A stretch of 64,000 nt of DNA from NCBI RefSeq assembly GCF_002218085.1, contig NZ_BDUC01000002.1:124001-188000 (forward strand), read 5' to 3'. Each line of letters starts with the position of its first letter. The stretch's first letter is position 1. Made by a program: the position numbers and the translations under genes. Shown piece after piece: positions 1-8,589 of the stretch. The notes below the pieces were generated by a model. It searched no databases. It was not told the origin of the DNA and saw nothing but the letters and a program-made list of their open reading frames with translations. Origin of the DNA: Tolypothrix sp. NIES-4075. Lineage in GTDB: Bacteria; Cyanobacteriota; Cyanobacteriia; Cyanobacteriales; Nostocaceae.

Positions 1-3000
1 GTCGGGCTGAATGCTGATAATCTGCGCTTGAGTTTTCCTGAGAAAGTGCAACGAGCAGATGTATCACTTACCAATGACGCTAGAGTTGCTGTATTTGGAG
101 GTGGAGGCAATATTGCTGTCAATGCCCGCAACCTAAATATTTCCGGAGCTAGTCAGATTGTTGCTGCTATACAGCAAGGTTTGGAAGCACTTGGTAGTAC
201 AGCAGCAAATATAGAGATTAATGCTACTGACACCGTGACACTTGATGGGACAAGTTCTACAGCATCCCCTGGTGGTATCGCTAATTTTGTACAAGGAGTT
301 GGAACTGCGGGGAATATTTTCATTAACACAGGTTCCCTAAATATTATTGGTAATGCCGTAATAAGTTCTACGACTATCGGACAAGGCGATGGCGGTAGTG
401 TGACTATTCGCGCTCTTGATGCAGTTTCGCTATCAGGAAGCTCGATATTGAGCGCAGTAGATTCTGAAGGGATTGGCAATGGAGGTGATATTAATATCCA
501 AGCGCGATCGCTTTCATTATCTGACGGTGCCCGAATAGGTTTTGTGACTAACGGACAAGGCGATGCTGGTAGTGTGACTATTCGCGCTCTTGATGCAGTT
601 TCGCTTTCAGGAAGAAATAGCTCGATATTCAGCGCTGTAGGAGCCTCAGGAGTGGGCAATGGAGGTGATATCAATATCCAAGCGCGATCGCTTTCATTAT
701 CTGACGATGCCCAAGTAGCTACTAGCACCCTTGGTACAGGCAATGCGGGGAATATCCAAATTAATACACTTGATAACATTTCTATCAACAACGGTTCTTT
801 AATACGAGCAGATACATTTAGCAATGGAAATGCAGGCAATATCGCGATTCAATCTGGTGGTGCAGTATCTTTTGATGGCATTGGCTCCTTTGGGGTAACT
901 AGTGGGGTATTCACCTTAGTGGGAACAGGACTAGAATTTCCCGGTACAGGAAAAGGTGGGGACATTAATATTAATGCGCGATCGCTTTCTCTAACGAATG
1001 GTGCTCAACTCAATGCCAGCACCTTTGGACAAGGGGATGCAGGCAGCATTTTTGTCCAAGCGAGGGATTCGGTGGCAGTTGTCGGTGTATCTCCGGTGAA
1101 TGGGGATGCCAGTCGTTTAACTACTGCTGTCAATCCAGGAGCCATTGGCAACGCAGGAAACCTGACGATTGAGACTGGGCAATTAACGGTAGATAAAGGA
1201 GCAATAGTATCGACAAATACAGAGGCTAATGGAAACGCAGGAAACTTAACGATCAATACTGGAAAATTAGTAGTTCGCGATGGAGGACAAATATCATCTA
1301 ACACCGCAGGTAAAGGAGATGCAGGCAATTTACTCGTCAGAGCATCGGAATTTGTGCAGGCAGAAAATTCTCCAGGTGTTCTGACAACAACCGGACTATT
1401 TGCTCAAGTCACCCCAACTGGAGAAGGAAACGCAAAAGATTTGACCATTGAGACTGGCAGATTAACTTTGATAAATGGTGCTCAAGTTAATGCCACCACC
1501 TTTGGCAAAGGCAATGCAGGCAATTTAAATATTCGCGCTTCAGACATCAACTTAATTGGCATATCACCTCAAGATATGTTTCCTAGTGCTCTGCAAGTAC
1601 GAGTTGAACCGGGAGCTACAGGTAATGGTGGAAATTTGACGATTGACACTCAACGATTGAGTGTTACAGGTGGTGCAAGAGTCGCAGCAGACACTACCAG
1701 CATGGGAAATGCCGGAAACCTGACTGTGCGAGCTAAAGATTCAGTGGAAGTTGTGGGTGCATCTCCGATAATTCGGTTTCCCAGTCTTTTAACTACTTCT
1801 GTTAATCCGGGAGCCATTGGTGAAGCCGGAAACTTGACGATCAATACTGGAAAACTAGTAGTTCGAGATGGAGGACAAATATCATCTAACACTTCAGGTA
1901 AAGGGGATGCGGGTAATTTACTCGTCAGAGCATCGGAATTTGTGCAGGCAGAAAATTCTCCAGGTGTTCTGACAACAACCGGACTATTTGCTCAAGTCAC
2001 CCCAACTGGAGAAGGAAACGCAAAAGATTTGACCATTGAGACTGGCAGATTAACTTTGATAAATGGTGCTCAAGTTAATGCCACCACCTTTGGCAAAGGC
2101 AATGCAGGCAATTTAAATATTCGCGCTTCAGACATCAACTTAATTGGCATATCACCTCAAGATATGTTTCCTAGTGCTCTGCAAGTACGAGTTGAACCGG
2201 GAGCTACAGGTAATGGTGGAAATTTGACGATTGACACTCAACGATTGAGTGTTACAGGTGGTGCAAGAGTCGCAGCAGACACTACCAGCATCGGAAATGC
2301 CGGAAATTTGACTGTGCGAGCTAAAGATTCTGTAGAAGTTGCGGGTGCATCTCCAATAATTAAGTCTCCCAGTCGTTTGACTGCTGCGGTCAATCCGGGA
2401 GCCATTGGCAAGGCGGGAGACTTGACAATTGAGACTGGGCAATTGATTGTTAAGAATAGGGCTGAAGTAACTGTAAACAGCCAAGGAACAGGAGATGCAG
2501 GTGAATTAAAAATTACTGCTGGCACTATTCGCTTGGACAACCAAGGAAAGCTGATCGCTGAAACAGCATCTGGTAATGGTGGAAATATTTTGTTAAGAGC
2601 AGATGACCTGTTACTGCTACGTCGAGGTAGTCAAATTTCTACTACTGCGGGTACTGATCGAGCAGGGGGTGATGGCGGTAACATAACCATCAATACGCCA
2701 TTTCTCATCGCTGTACCTAATGAAAATAGCGACATCTTGGCTAATGCTTTCACTGGCAGAGGTGGCAGAGTAGATATTACTGCAACAGGTGTATATGGGA
2801 TTGAGTCCCGTGCCCAACCAACCTTACAAAGTGACATTACTGCTAGTTCTACATTAGGTGTTGCTGGTGTCGTCGAAATTAATACCCCAGATGTAGACCC
2901 CAGTCGTGGATTAATCGCCCTACCCGCGCTTGTAGTAAATTCACCAGAACTGTTTGCCTCGGAATGTAATGCTTTTATCGGCAAAGAAGGTAGCACCTTC

Positions 3001-3282
3001 TCGATTACCGGACGCGGTGGTTTACCCCCCAGCCCTGACGACTTTCTCAGCAGTGATGTGGTGTGGTCTGATACTCGTTTGACAGCAATGACGACACAAA
3101 GACACGACTTGAATACTAGCACTGCCAAGTTTGTTGGTCATTCTCCAGTTGCGATAGTACCTGCTACTGGTTGGATATTTAACAATAAAGGCGAAGTAAC
3201 GCTGATTTCTAATGCAGCTAATGCCGATCGTCAAGATTTTGGTGCTGCTACCTGTGCGGGTAATTTGTCAAGCTCAAATTGA
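1..3282 (+). CDS. TpsA-type filamentous haemagglutinin exoprotein, 3' part
   Basis: The reading frame is open from base 1, so the start and the N-terminal TPS secretion domain lie upstream of the window; the visible part is about 1093 residues. It consists of dozens of degenerate beta-helix rungs of the type GNAGNLTI / GGDINIQARSLSL / LTNGAQV, as in filamentous haemagglutinin-like exoproteins. The C-terminus carries TGRGGLPPSPDDFLSSDVVW, also present in the second TpsA at 19718-22099, so this end is conserved between the two. Two successive 196-residue blocks are almost identical (see the repeat at 1243-2418). The likely fate is export through the TpsB encoded next at 3550. The passenger's target cannot be read from the sequence. 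Family call sure, function unknown. Confidence 0.9.
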   Translation, partial: VGLNADNLRLSFPEKVQRADVSLTNDARVAVFGGGGNIAVNARNLNISGASQIVAAIQQGLEALGSTAANIEINATDTVTLDGTSSTASPGGIANFVQGVGTAGNIFINTGSLNIIGNAVISSTTIGQGDGGSVTIRALDAVSLSGSSILSAVDSEGIGNGGDINIQARSLSLSDGARIGFVTNGQGDAGSVTIRALDAVSLSGRNSSIFSAVGASGVGNGGDINIQARSLSLSDDAQVATSTLGTGNAGNIQINTLDNISINNGSLIRADTFSNGNAGNIAIQSGGAVSFDGIGSFGVTSGVFTLVGTGLEFPGTGKGGDININARSLSLTNGAQLNASTFGQGDAGSIFVQARDSVAVVGVSPVNGDASRLTTAVNPGAIGNAGNLTIETGQLTVDKGAIVSTNTEANGNAGNLTINTGKLVVRDGGQISSNTAGKGDAGNLLVRASEFVQAENSPGVLTTTGLFAQVTPTGEGNAKDLTIETGRLTLINGAQVNATTFGKGNAGNLNIRASDINLIGISPQDMFPSALQVRVEPGATGNGGNLTIDTQRLSVTGGARVAADTTSMGNAGNLTVRAKDSVEVVGASPIIRFPSLLTTSVNPGAIGEAGNLTINTGKLVVRDGGQISSNTSGKGDAGNLLVRASEFVQAENSPGVLTTTGLFAQVTPTGEGNAKDLTIETGRLTLINGAQVNATTFGKGNAGNLNIRASDINLIGISPQDMFPSALQVRVEPGATGNGGNLTIDTQRLSVTGGARVAADTTSIGNAGNLTVRAKDSVEVAGASPIIKSPSRLTAAVNPGAIGKAGDLTIETGQLIVKNRAEVTVNSQGTGDAGELKITAGTIRLDNQGKLIAETASGNGGNILLRADDLLLLRRGSQISTTAGTDRAGGDGGNITINTPFLIAVPNENSDILANAFTGRGGRVDITATGVYGIESRAQPTLQSDITASSTLGVAGVVEINTPDVDPSRGLIALPALVVNSPELFASECNAFIGKEGSTFSITGRGGLPPSPDDFLSSDVVWSDTRLTAMTTQRHDLNTSTAKFVGHSPVAIVPATGWIFNNKGEVTLISNAANADRQDFGAATCAGNLSSSN
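1243..2418 (+). repeat. 588-bp internal tandem duplication in tpsA
   Basis: Two copies, about 1243-1830 and 1831-2418, align at a constant offset of 588 bp (196 codons). The part about 1321-1735 versus 1909-2323 is nearly base-identical, with only a few changes such as Met to Ile in TTSMGN/TTSIGN. The ends are more diverged. The length is a whole number of codons, so the beta-helix is lengthened in frame. Confidence 0.93.
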
Positions 3283-3549
3283 AAAGTTGAAAAAACTTGC
3301 TTGCTTAACTTTAATAAATCTTTATCTGAAATGTCTCAGATAATGGTGTGTGCGAGAACAAACAAGCTATATGTTTCTTCACGAGCGATCGCCTCCCAAA
3401 AGAATTATCTTTCAAAATATTTAACAAAAATTTCTTTTACAAGGGAATATACTGTGAAGGTTAAGAAAGTAGATTGTCCGTATAAATTCGCATATAGTGA
3501 AATCAATACGTGAAATTACAGAAGTACTTTTAGAGAGAGGTGACTCTCA

Positions 3550-5529
3550 ATGACTCAGGCTTGGAAACAGGTATGGATTCGATTGGGATTATTGATGATT
3601 TTGGTGGAGGTAGAAGCGTTATCAGTAGCAAACAGTGCCTTGGCAGAAACCACAGTAGATACTACCACACCCGAAGCCCAAAGTACTCAGATTCAACTTG
3701 GGGAAATTTTAGAGTTAGATGCAATTTCTGTGCCGTTCCCACCAGCATCAGTAAATACGGCTCAACTTCTCCAGCCAATTGAAGCTGCCCAAAACCCACC
3801 ACCACCACAACCACTACAACTACCACCAGATATTGAGCGTCAACAACGACAACAAAACCAGAATAATTCCCCGGTTGCACCAGATATATTCCGCCGACCA
3901 AATGAGAATAATCCGCCGATTGTACCAGAAAAGATTCCGCCAATCCCACCACCGGAAGAGTTATTTCCTTCACCTGTACCACCTTCACCGACTACTCCAG
4001 AAGTAGTTCCCAATCAGTTTTCCGGAACTATTAGAATTGATCGCTTTAACGTAGTTGGCAGTACTGTCTTCAGCCCTCAAGAATTTGCGGAAGTTACCAA
4101 AGACTTTGTTAATAAATCGATTACTTTTGCTCAACTACTACAAGCTTCGGAAGCAGTTACGCAACTATATCGTACTAAAGGTTACATTACCTCCGGCGCG
4201 TTCATCCCCGCTAACCAAACCTTTAGAAGTAGGGGAAGTATCATCACCATTCAAGTTGTCGAGGGTGGCTTGGAAAGCATCCAAGTTAGTGGTCTAAAGC
4301 GACTTAACCCTAATTATGTCCGCAGTCGTCTTGCCGTAGCTACTCGCAAACCCCTGAACGTAAATAAACTTTTACGAGCGCTGCAACTGCTTCAACTCAA
4401 TCCGCTGATTAAAAATATCTCTGCGGAACTCGCAGCTGGGGCAAATGCTGGTAGTAGTATATTAGTTGTCACAGCCAGCGAGACAAAGACATTCACGGCG
4501 GAAATTAGCTTAGATAATAATCGTTCCCCCAGTATTGGCAGCTTTCAGCGGCAAATTCAACTCAATCAAGCTAACTTGTCGGGATTGGGAGATAATTTAA
4601 ATGTTGCTTACGCCAACACTGATGGTAGCAACGATGTTGAGGCAAGTTACACCTTGCCGATAAATGCTTATAATGGAACGCTACAATTTAGCTACAATTA
4701 CACAAATAGCCGTGTAATTGAAGAACCGTTCGACACCTTAGATATCCAGGGAACATCACAAGACTTTTCCATCACATTGCGTCAACCGATAGTGCAAACC
4801 CCCAACGAAGAATTTGCTTTGGGAGTAACTGCATCTCGTCGGGAAAGTGATGTTGGTTTCTTAGAATCTCTCATCGGTCAAAGATTACCATTTCCTTCTC
4901 CCGGTGCAAGGGATGGACAGACGCGCTTATCAATATTACGCTTTTTTCAAGATTGGACTAAACGCAATAGCCGACAAGTATTGGCAGCGCGATCGCAATT
5001 TAGTTTTGGTATAGATGCTTTCGATGCTACCATTAATCCAAATGCACCCGATGGTCAATTTTTCTCCTGGCGAGGACAAGGACAGTGGGTAAGGCTTTTA
5101 GCTCCAGATACATTACTGTTAGTCCGTGCCGATGCTCAATTATCAGACAGAGCATTAGTGCCTTTAGAGCAATTTGGTTTGGGAGGTCAACGCACCGTGC
5201 GCGGTTATCGCCAAGACCTGCTATTAGTTGATAAAGCCTTTTTAGCTTCTATCGAATTAAGATATCCAATTTTGCGCGTTCCCCAAGTGGGAGGTGTGCT
5301 ACAAATTACTCCATTTGTTGATTTTGGTACTGGTTCGGGTGGTACTAGTACAGGGGTTGCCAATGCTCCTAATAACCTCGCTTCAACTGGGCTGGGGTTA
5401 TTGTGGCAAAGCGACAGAATCAATGCCCGTTTTGACTGGGGTATTCCTTTAATTGATGTAGATTCACGTAGAAATTCTTTGCAAGAAGATGGTTTGTATT
5501 TTTCTGTAGTTTATACGCAACCATTTTAA
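3550..5529 (+). CDS. TpsB outer-membrane transporter (ShlB/FhaC/HecB family)
   Basis: A 659-residue outer-membrane pore that exports TpsA passengers. An N-terminal signal-like segment (residues 1-32, ending SALA-E) is followed by a proline-rich linker (about 80-155) and then a POTRA domain from about 157 (FSGTIRIDRFNVVG, later VVEGGLESIQV). A second POTRA-like segment precedes a beta-barrel from about 300 to the aromatic C-terminus (VVYTQPF). GGQRTVRGYRQD near residue 550 is the conserved VRGY loop motif of Omp85/TpsB barrels. The ATG at 3550 has a purine-rich GAGAGAGGTGA upstream. It is 267 bp downstream of the first tpsA and is the only tpsB here, so it could serve both TpsA proteins (inference). 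Confidence 0.93.
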   Translation: MTQAWKQVWIRLGLLMILVEVEALSVANSALAETTVDTTTPEAQSTQIQLGEILELDAISVPFPPASVNTAQLLQPIEAAQNPPPPQPLQLPPDIERQQRQQNQNNSPVAPDIFRRPNENNPPIVPEKIPPIPPPEELFPSPVPPSPTTPEVVPNQFSGTIRIDRFNVVGSTVFSPQEFAEVTKDFVNKSITFAQLLQASEAVTQLYRTKGYITSGAFIPANQTFRSRGSIITIQVVEGGLESIQVSGLKRLNPNYVRSRLAVATRKPLNVNKLLRALQLLQLNPLIKNISAELAAGANAGSSILVVTASETKTFTAEISLDNNRSPSIGSFQRQIQLNQANLSGLGDNLNVAYANTDGSNDVEASYTLPINAYNGTLQFSYNYTNSRVIEEPFDTLDIQGTSQDFSITLRQPIVQTPNEEFALGVTASRRESDVGFLESLIGQRLPFPSPGARDGQTRLSILRFFQDWTKRNSRQVLAARSQFSFGIDAFDATINPNAPDGQFFSWRGQGQWVRLLAPDTLLLVRADAQLSDRALVPLEQFGLGGQRTVRGYRQDLLLVDKAFLASIELRYPILRVPQVGGVLQITPFVDFGTGSGGTSTGVANAPNNLASTGLGLLWQSDRINARFDWGIPLIDVDSRRNSLQEDGLYFSVVYTQPF

Positions 5530-5654
5530 ACAAGGCTGAAGCAAATAAAGTGTTTATGAGCATTTGTCGCTTTCCCTCAAAGCGCGAATCAAAGGCTCAT
5601 ATCTTGCACGGTCAATTTTTGGAAAAAAAATTTATTTCGCGTTTAATATAATTT

Positions 5655-8549
5655 ATGTCGAAAGTTATTATTCTCGCCTTTGCTCACATAGCAGTCGTTA
5701 GTAGCACCTTTGCTTTAACGGCTGATGCAGCTTCTAAGCCTGAGATGAACATCGAGATTACTCAACAAATTCAGTCTGGTAATGCTAAACAACTGTTGCA
5801 GCAAGGTTTGAAATTATATCAAACAGAACAGTTTTCCCCATCTGTGGAAATTTTACAACAGGCAGCAGAAGCCTTTAAAACTCAAGGCGATGTTTTAAAT
5901 CAAGCTTTAGCATTAAATTATCTCGCATTAGCGCATCAGCAACAAGGTGATTTACCTCAAGCAAGTAAAGCGATCGCCGAAAATTTACTGCTACTATCAA
6001 AAAATGGAAGAAATTCTCAAGAAGACTTATCAGTACGCGCCCAAGCATTTAATACGCAAGGTCAGATAGAATTAGCTCAAGGACAATCTTACAAAGCTCT
6101 AGCCAGTTGGGAACAAGCGGCTGCTCTTTACAGTAGAAATAACGATAAACAAGGTAAAATTGGTAGCCTACTTAACCAAGCTCAGGCATTGCAAACCTTG
6201 GGACTTTATCGACGCGCTTTGATTACTCTAGACCAGGTAAATCTAGAACTGCAACAACAACCCGACTCTCTGCTCAAGGCAAATGGATTATTGAGCTTGG
6301 GTAATGCTCTACGAGTCGTGGGAGCTTTAGATGAGAACAAAGAAACTACTACCATAAATAGCCTTGCAACTGGGCAAGCTATATTGCAAAGATTAGAACA
6401 AAAAAATTCAAAAGCCTTGCAATTCAGCCGGATCGGTTCGCTACAAGCTTTAGAGCAAAGTTTGGCAGTAGCGCAAAAACTCAATTCTCCAGAACTGGTG
6501 GCAGAAATTCAGCTAAATTTAGGAAACACTGCTCAAGCGCTGCGAAGTACTGCTGAAGATAATGAAGAAGATACAACGCAACCGCTATCCAGTAATGCAA
6601 AAAATAAGGAATATTATACAACTCTAGCATTACAGTATTACCAAAAAGCTGCTGCGACTGCTGTCTCAGCGACGACGCGACTGCAAGCACAACTAAATCA
6701 ACTGCGCTTATCGATACAAACAAACAAACCAATTCCTGACCAAGTTTCCTGGAGGCAAATTCAATCTCAGCTTGCCACCTTAGCGCCTAGTCGCAAGGTT
6801 ATTTATGCGAGGATTAACCTGACCCAAAGTCTGGCTTGTCTGAAACTGAAAACAGTTCCAAGGGCAACGGTAATGAATTTACCTTGTGTGAGTCAGGATA
6901 CTGAGGAAAAAGAAGCACAAATCAGTGATAAAACCCTGGCTACGCCAATTATCATAGCTCAAGCATCAGAGACTCCCGAATGGCTGGAGATTGCTCAGAT
7001 AGCAAAAACAGCCGTAGATCAAGCCAAAAATTTACAAGACAAGCGTGCTGAAGCTTATGCTTTAGGTACTCTAGGAGGGATATACGAACAAACTAACCAG
7101 TTAGCGATCGCTCAAACACAAACTCAGCAAGCTTTGACAATAGCTGAAAGTATTTCAGCACCAGATATAGGGTATCGTTGGCAATGGCAGTTAGGACGAA
7201 TATTGAATGCCAAAGGAGATCGTGTTGGAGCGATCGCTGCATATACTAAAGCTGTTGACAACCTTAAGTCTATACGTCGTGATTTAGTTGCGATCAATCC
7301 GGATGTGCAATTTTCTTTTCGACAGGGAGTCGAACCAGTCTTTCGTCAACTTGTCAGCTTGTTATTAGAATCTAAAGAACCTAGTCAAGACAATCTCAAG
7401 TCAGCGAGAAATGTAATTGAGTCACTGCGATTGGCTGAACTAGATAACTACTTTCGTTTAGCTTGTATTAACGCTCAACCCGTCCAGATTGACGAAGTGG
7501 ATCAAAAAGCAGCAGTGGTTTATCCAGTGATTTTGCGCGATCGCTTGGAACTAATCGTTTCCCTACCTTCGGACTCATCTAACCAGAAAGCCAACCAAAA
7601 AGCGGAGCCGACGTTTATTCATCGCACAAAAAATCTCCGCAAGGATGAAGTTAGAAAAACTGTCGAACAACTGCGGCAAAATTTAGAAACTCGCTCTACT
7701 AATGAGTTTAAAGTACAGTCCCAAGAAGTATATAACTGGATAATTGCACCAATCGCATCTGAATTAGCAGAGCACAAAATCGAAAACTTAGTATTTGTCT
7801 TAGACGATCCGCTAGGAAATATTCCGATGGGTGCGTTATATGACGGTAAGCAATATCTGATCGAGAAATATAACGTTGCTGTCACACCAGGTTTAGAACT
7901 GCTTAACCCGAAACCCATAGCACGTACAGGTCTGCGAATTATTGCTGGTGGACTAACCGAAGCCAGCAAGAACTTTCCAGCGTTGCCCAACGTAAAAGTT
8001 GAACTGAAAGCCATTAAGTCAACAGTTACCGACACTCGCGAGCTGCTAGATAACCGATTTACCAAAGATGCGATTGAAGATGCCGTGCAGTCGTTAAGTG
8101 TGCCTGTAGTTCACTTAGCAACTCATGGTCAATTTAGTTCCAAAGCAGAAGATACCTTTATTTTGACTTATGGCGATCAAAAAATCAATGTTAGAGATTT
8201 GAATGGTTTACTCCAAAGCAGAGAAACCAACCAACGGGGTGCAGTTGAGCTACTTGTTCTGAGTGCTTGCTCTACAGCTACAGGAGACACACGATCTGAC
8301 TTAGGAATTGCTGGAGTTGCTGTGCGCTCTGGAGCACGTAGTACATTGGCATCGCTTTGGACTGTAGACGATGAAGGAACTTCTATCCTCATGCGTGAAT
8401 TTTACACTCAATTAAAGAAACCTAATATCACTAAAGCAAAAGCGATTAGGAACGCTCAAGTTAGCCTGTTGAAAAATCCTCAGTATAAGCATCTCTATGA
8501 GCATCCATATTACTGGGCACCCTTTGTTTTGGTAGGCAATTGGCTGTAA
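5655..8549 (+). CDS. TPR-repeat protein with C-terminal CHAT protease domain
   Basis: A 964-residue protein with a hydrophobic, signal-like N-terminus (AFAHIAVVSSTFALTADAAS), so probably exported. Residues about 40-620 are helical TPR-like repeats (for example LLQQGLKLYQTEQFSPSVEI). The C-terminal ~300 residues form a CHAT domain (caspase HetF associated with TPRs) with the two hallmark segments: HLATHGQF (His about 824) and LSACSTATG (Cys about 872), the expected catalytic dyad of this clan CD peptidase family. It ends in YWAPFVLVGNW, the usual CHAT terminus. It follows tpsB by 125 bp on the same strand. Processing of the surface exoprotein is one possible role, but this is inference. Confidence 0.92.
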   Translation: MSKVIILAFAHIAVVSSTFALTADAASKPEMNIEITQQIQSGNAKQLLQQGLKLYQTEQFSPSVEILQQAAEAFKTQGDVLNQALALNYLALAHQQQGDLPQASKAIAENLLLLSKNGRNSQEDLSVRAQAFNTQGQIELAQGQSYKALASWEQAAALYSRNNDKQGKIGSLLNQAQALQTLGLYRRALITLDQVNLELQQQPDSLLKANGLLSLGNALRVVGALDENKETTTINSLATGQAILQRLEQKNSKALQFSRIGSLQALEQSLAVAQKLNSPELVAEIQLNLGNTAQALRSTAEDNEEDTTQPLSSNAKNKEYYTTLALQYYQKAAATAVSATTRLQAQLNQLRLSIQTNKPIPDQVSWRQIQSQLATLAPSRKVIYARINLTQSLACLKLKTVPRATVMNLPCVSQDTEEKEAQISDKTLATPIIIAQASETPEWLEIAQIAKTAVDQAKNLQDKRAEAYALGTLGGIYEQTNQLAIAQTQTQQALTIAESISAPDIGYRWQWQLGRILNAKGDRVGAIAAYTKAVDNLKSIRRDLVAINPDVQFSFRQGVEPVFRQLVSLLLESKEPSQDNLKSARNVIESLRLAELDNYFRLACINAQPVQIDEVDQKAAVVYPVILRDRLELIVSLPSDSSNQKANQKAEPTFIHRTKNLRKDEVRKTVEQLRQNLETRSTNEFKVQSQEVYNWIIAPIASELAEHKIENLVFVLDDPLGNIPMGALYDGKQYLIEKYNVAVTPGLELLNPKPIARTGLRIIAGGLTEASKNFPALPNVKVELKAIKSTVTDTRELLDNRFTKDAIEDAVQSLSVPVVHLATHGQFSSKAEDTFILTYGDQKINVRDLNGLLQSRETNQRGAVELLVLSACSTATGDTRSDLGIAGVAVRSGARSTLASLWTVDDEGTSILMREFYTQLKKPNITKAKAIRNAQVSLLKNPQYKHLYEHPYYWAPFVLVGNWL

Positions 8550-8557
8550 TTTACTTA

Positions 8558-8589
8558 TAGTCAGCGCTTCAGCGCTGAAGCGCTGACTA
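8558..8589. terminator. Perfect 32-bp palindrome between convergent genes
   Basis: Sixteen bases from 8558 (TAGTCAGCGCTTCAGC) are followed directly by their exact reverse complement, with no loop. It sits 8 bp after the stop of the CHAT gene and covers the stop codon of the convergent kinase gene (CTA at 8587-8589). A bidirectional terminator is the simplest reading. There is no long T tract, so termination is inferred. Confidence 0.7.

Noticed and set aside
3301..3513. 70-codon plus-strand frame after the first tpsA
   Set aside because: Starts with TTG, has no ribosome site or recognisable motif, and lies in an AT-rich gap between two linked genes.
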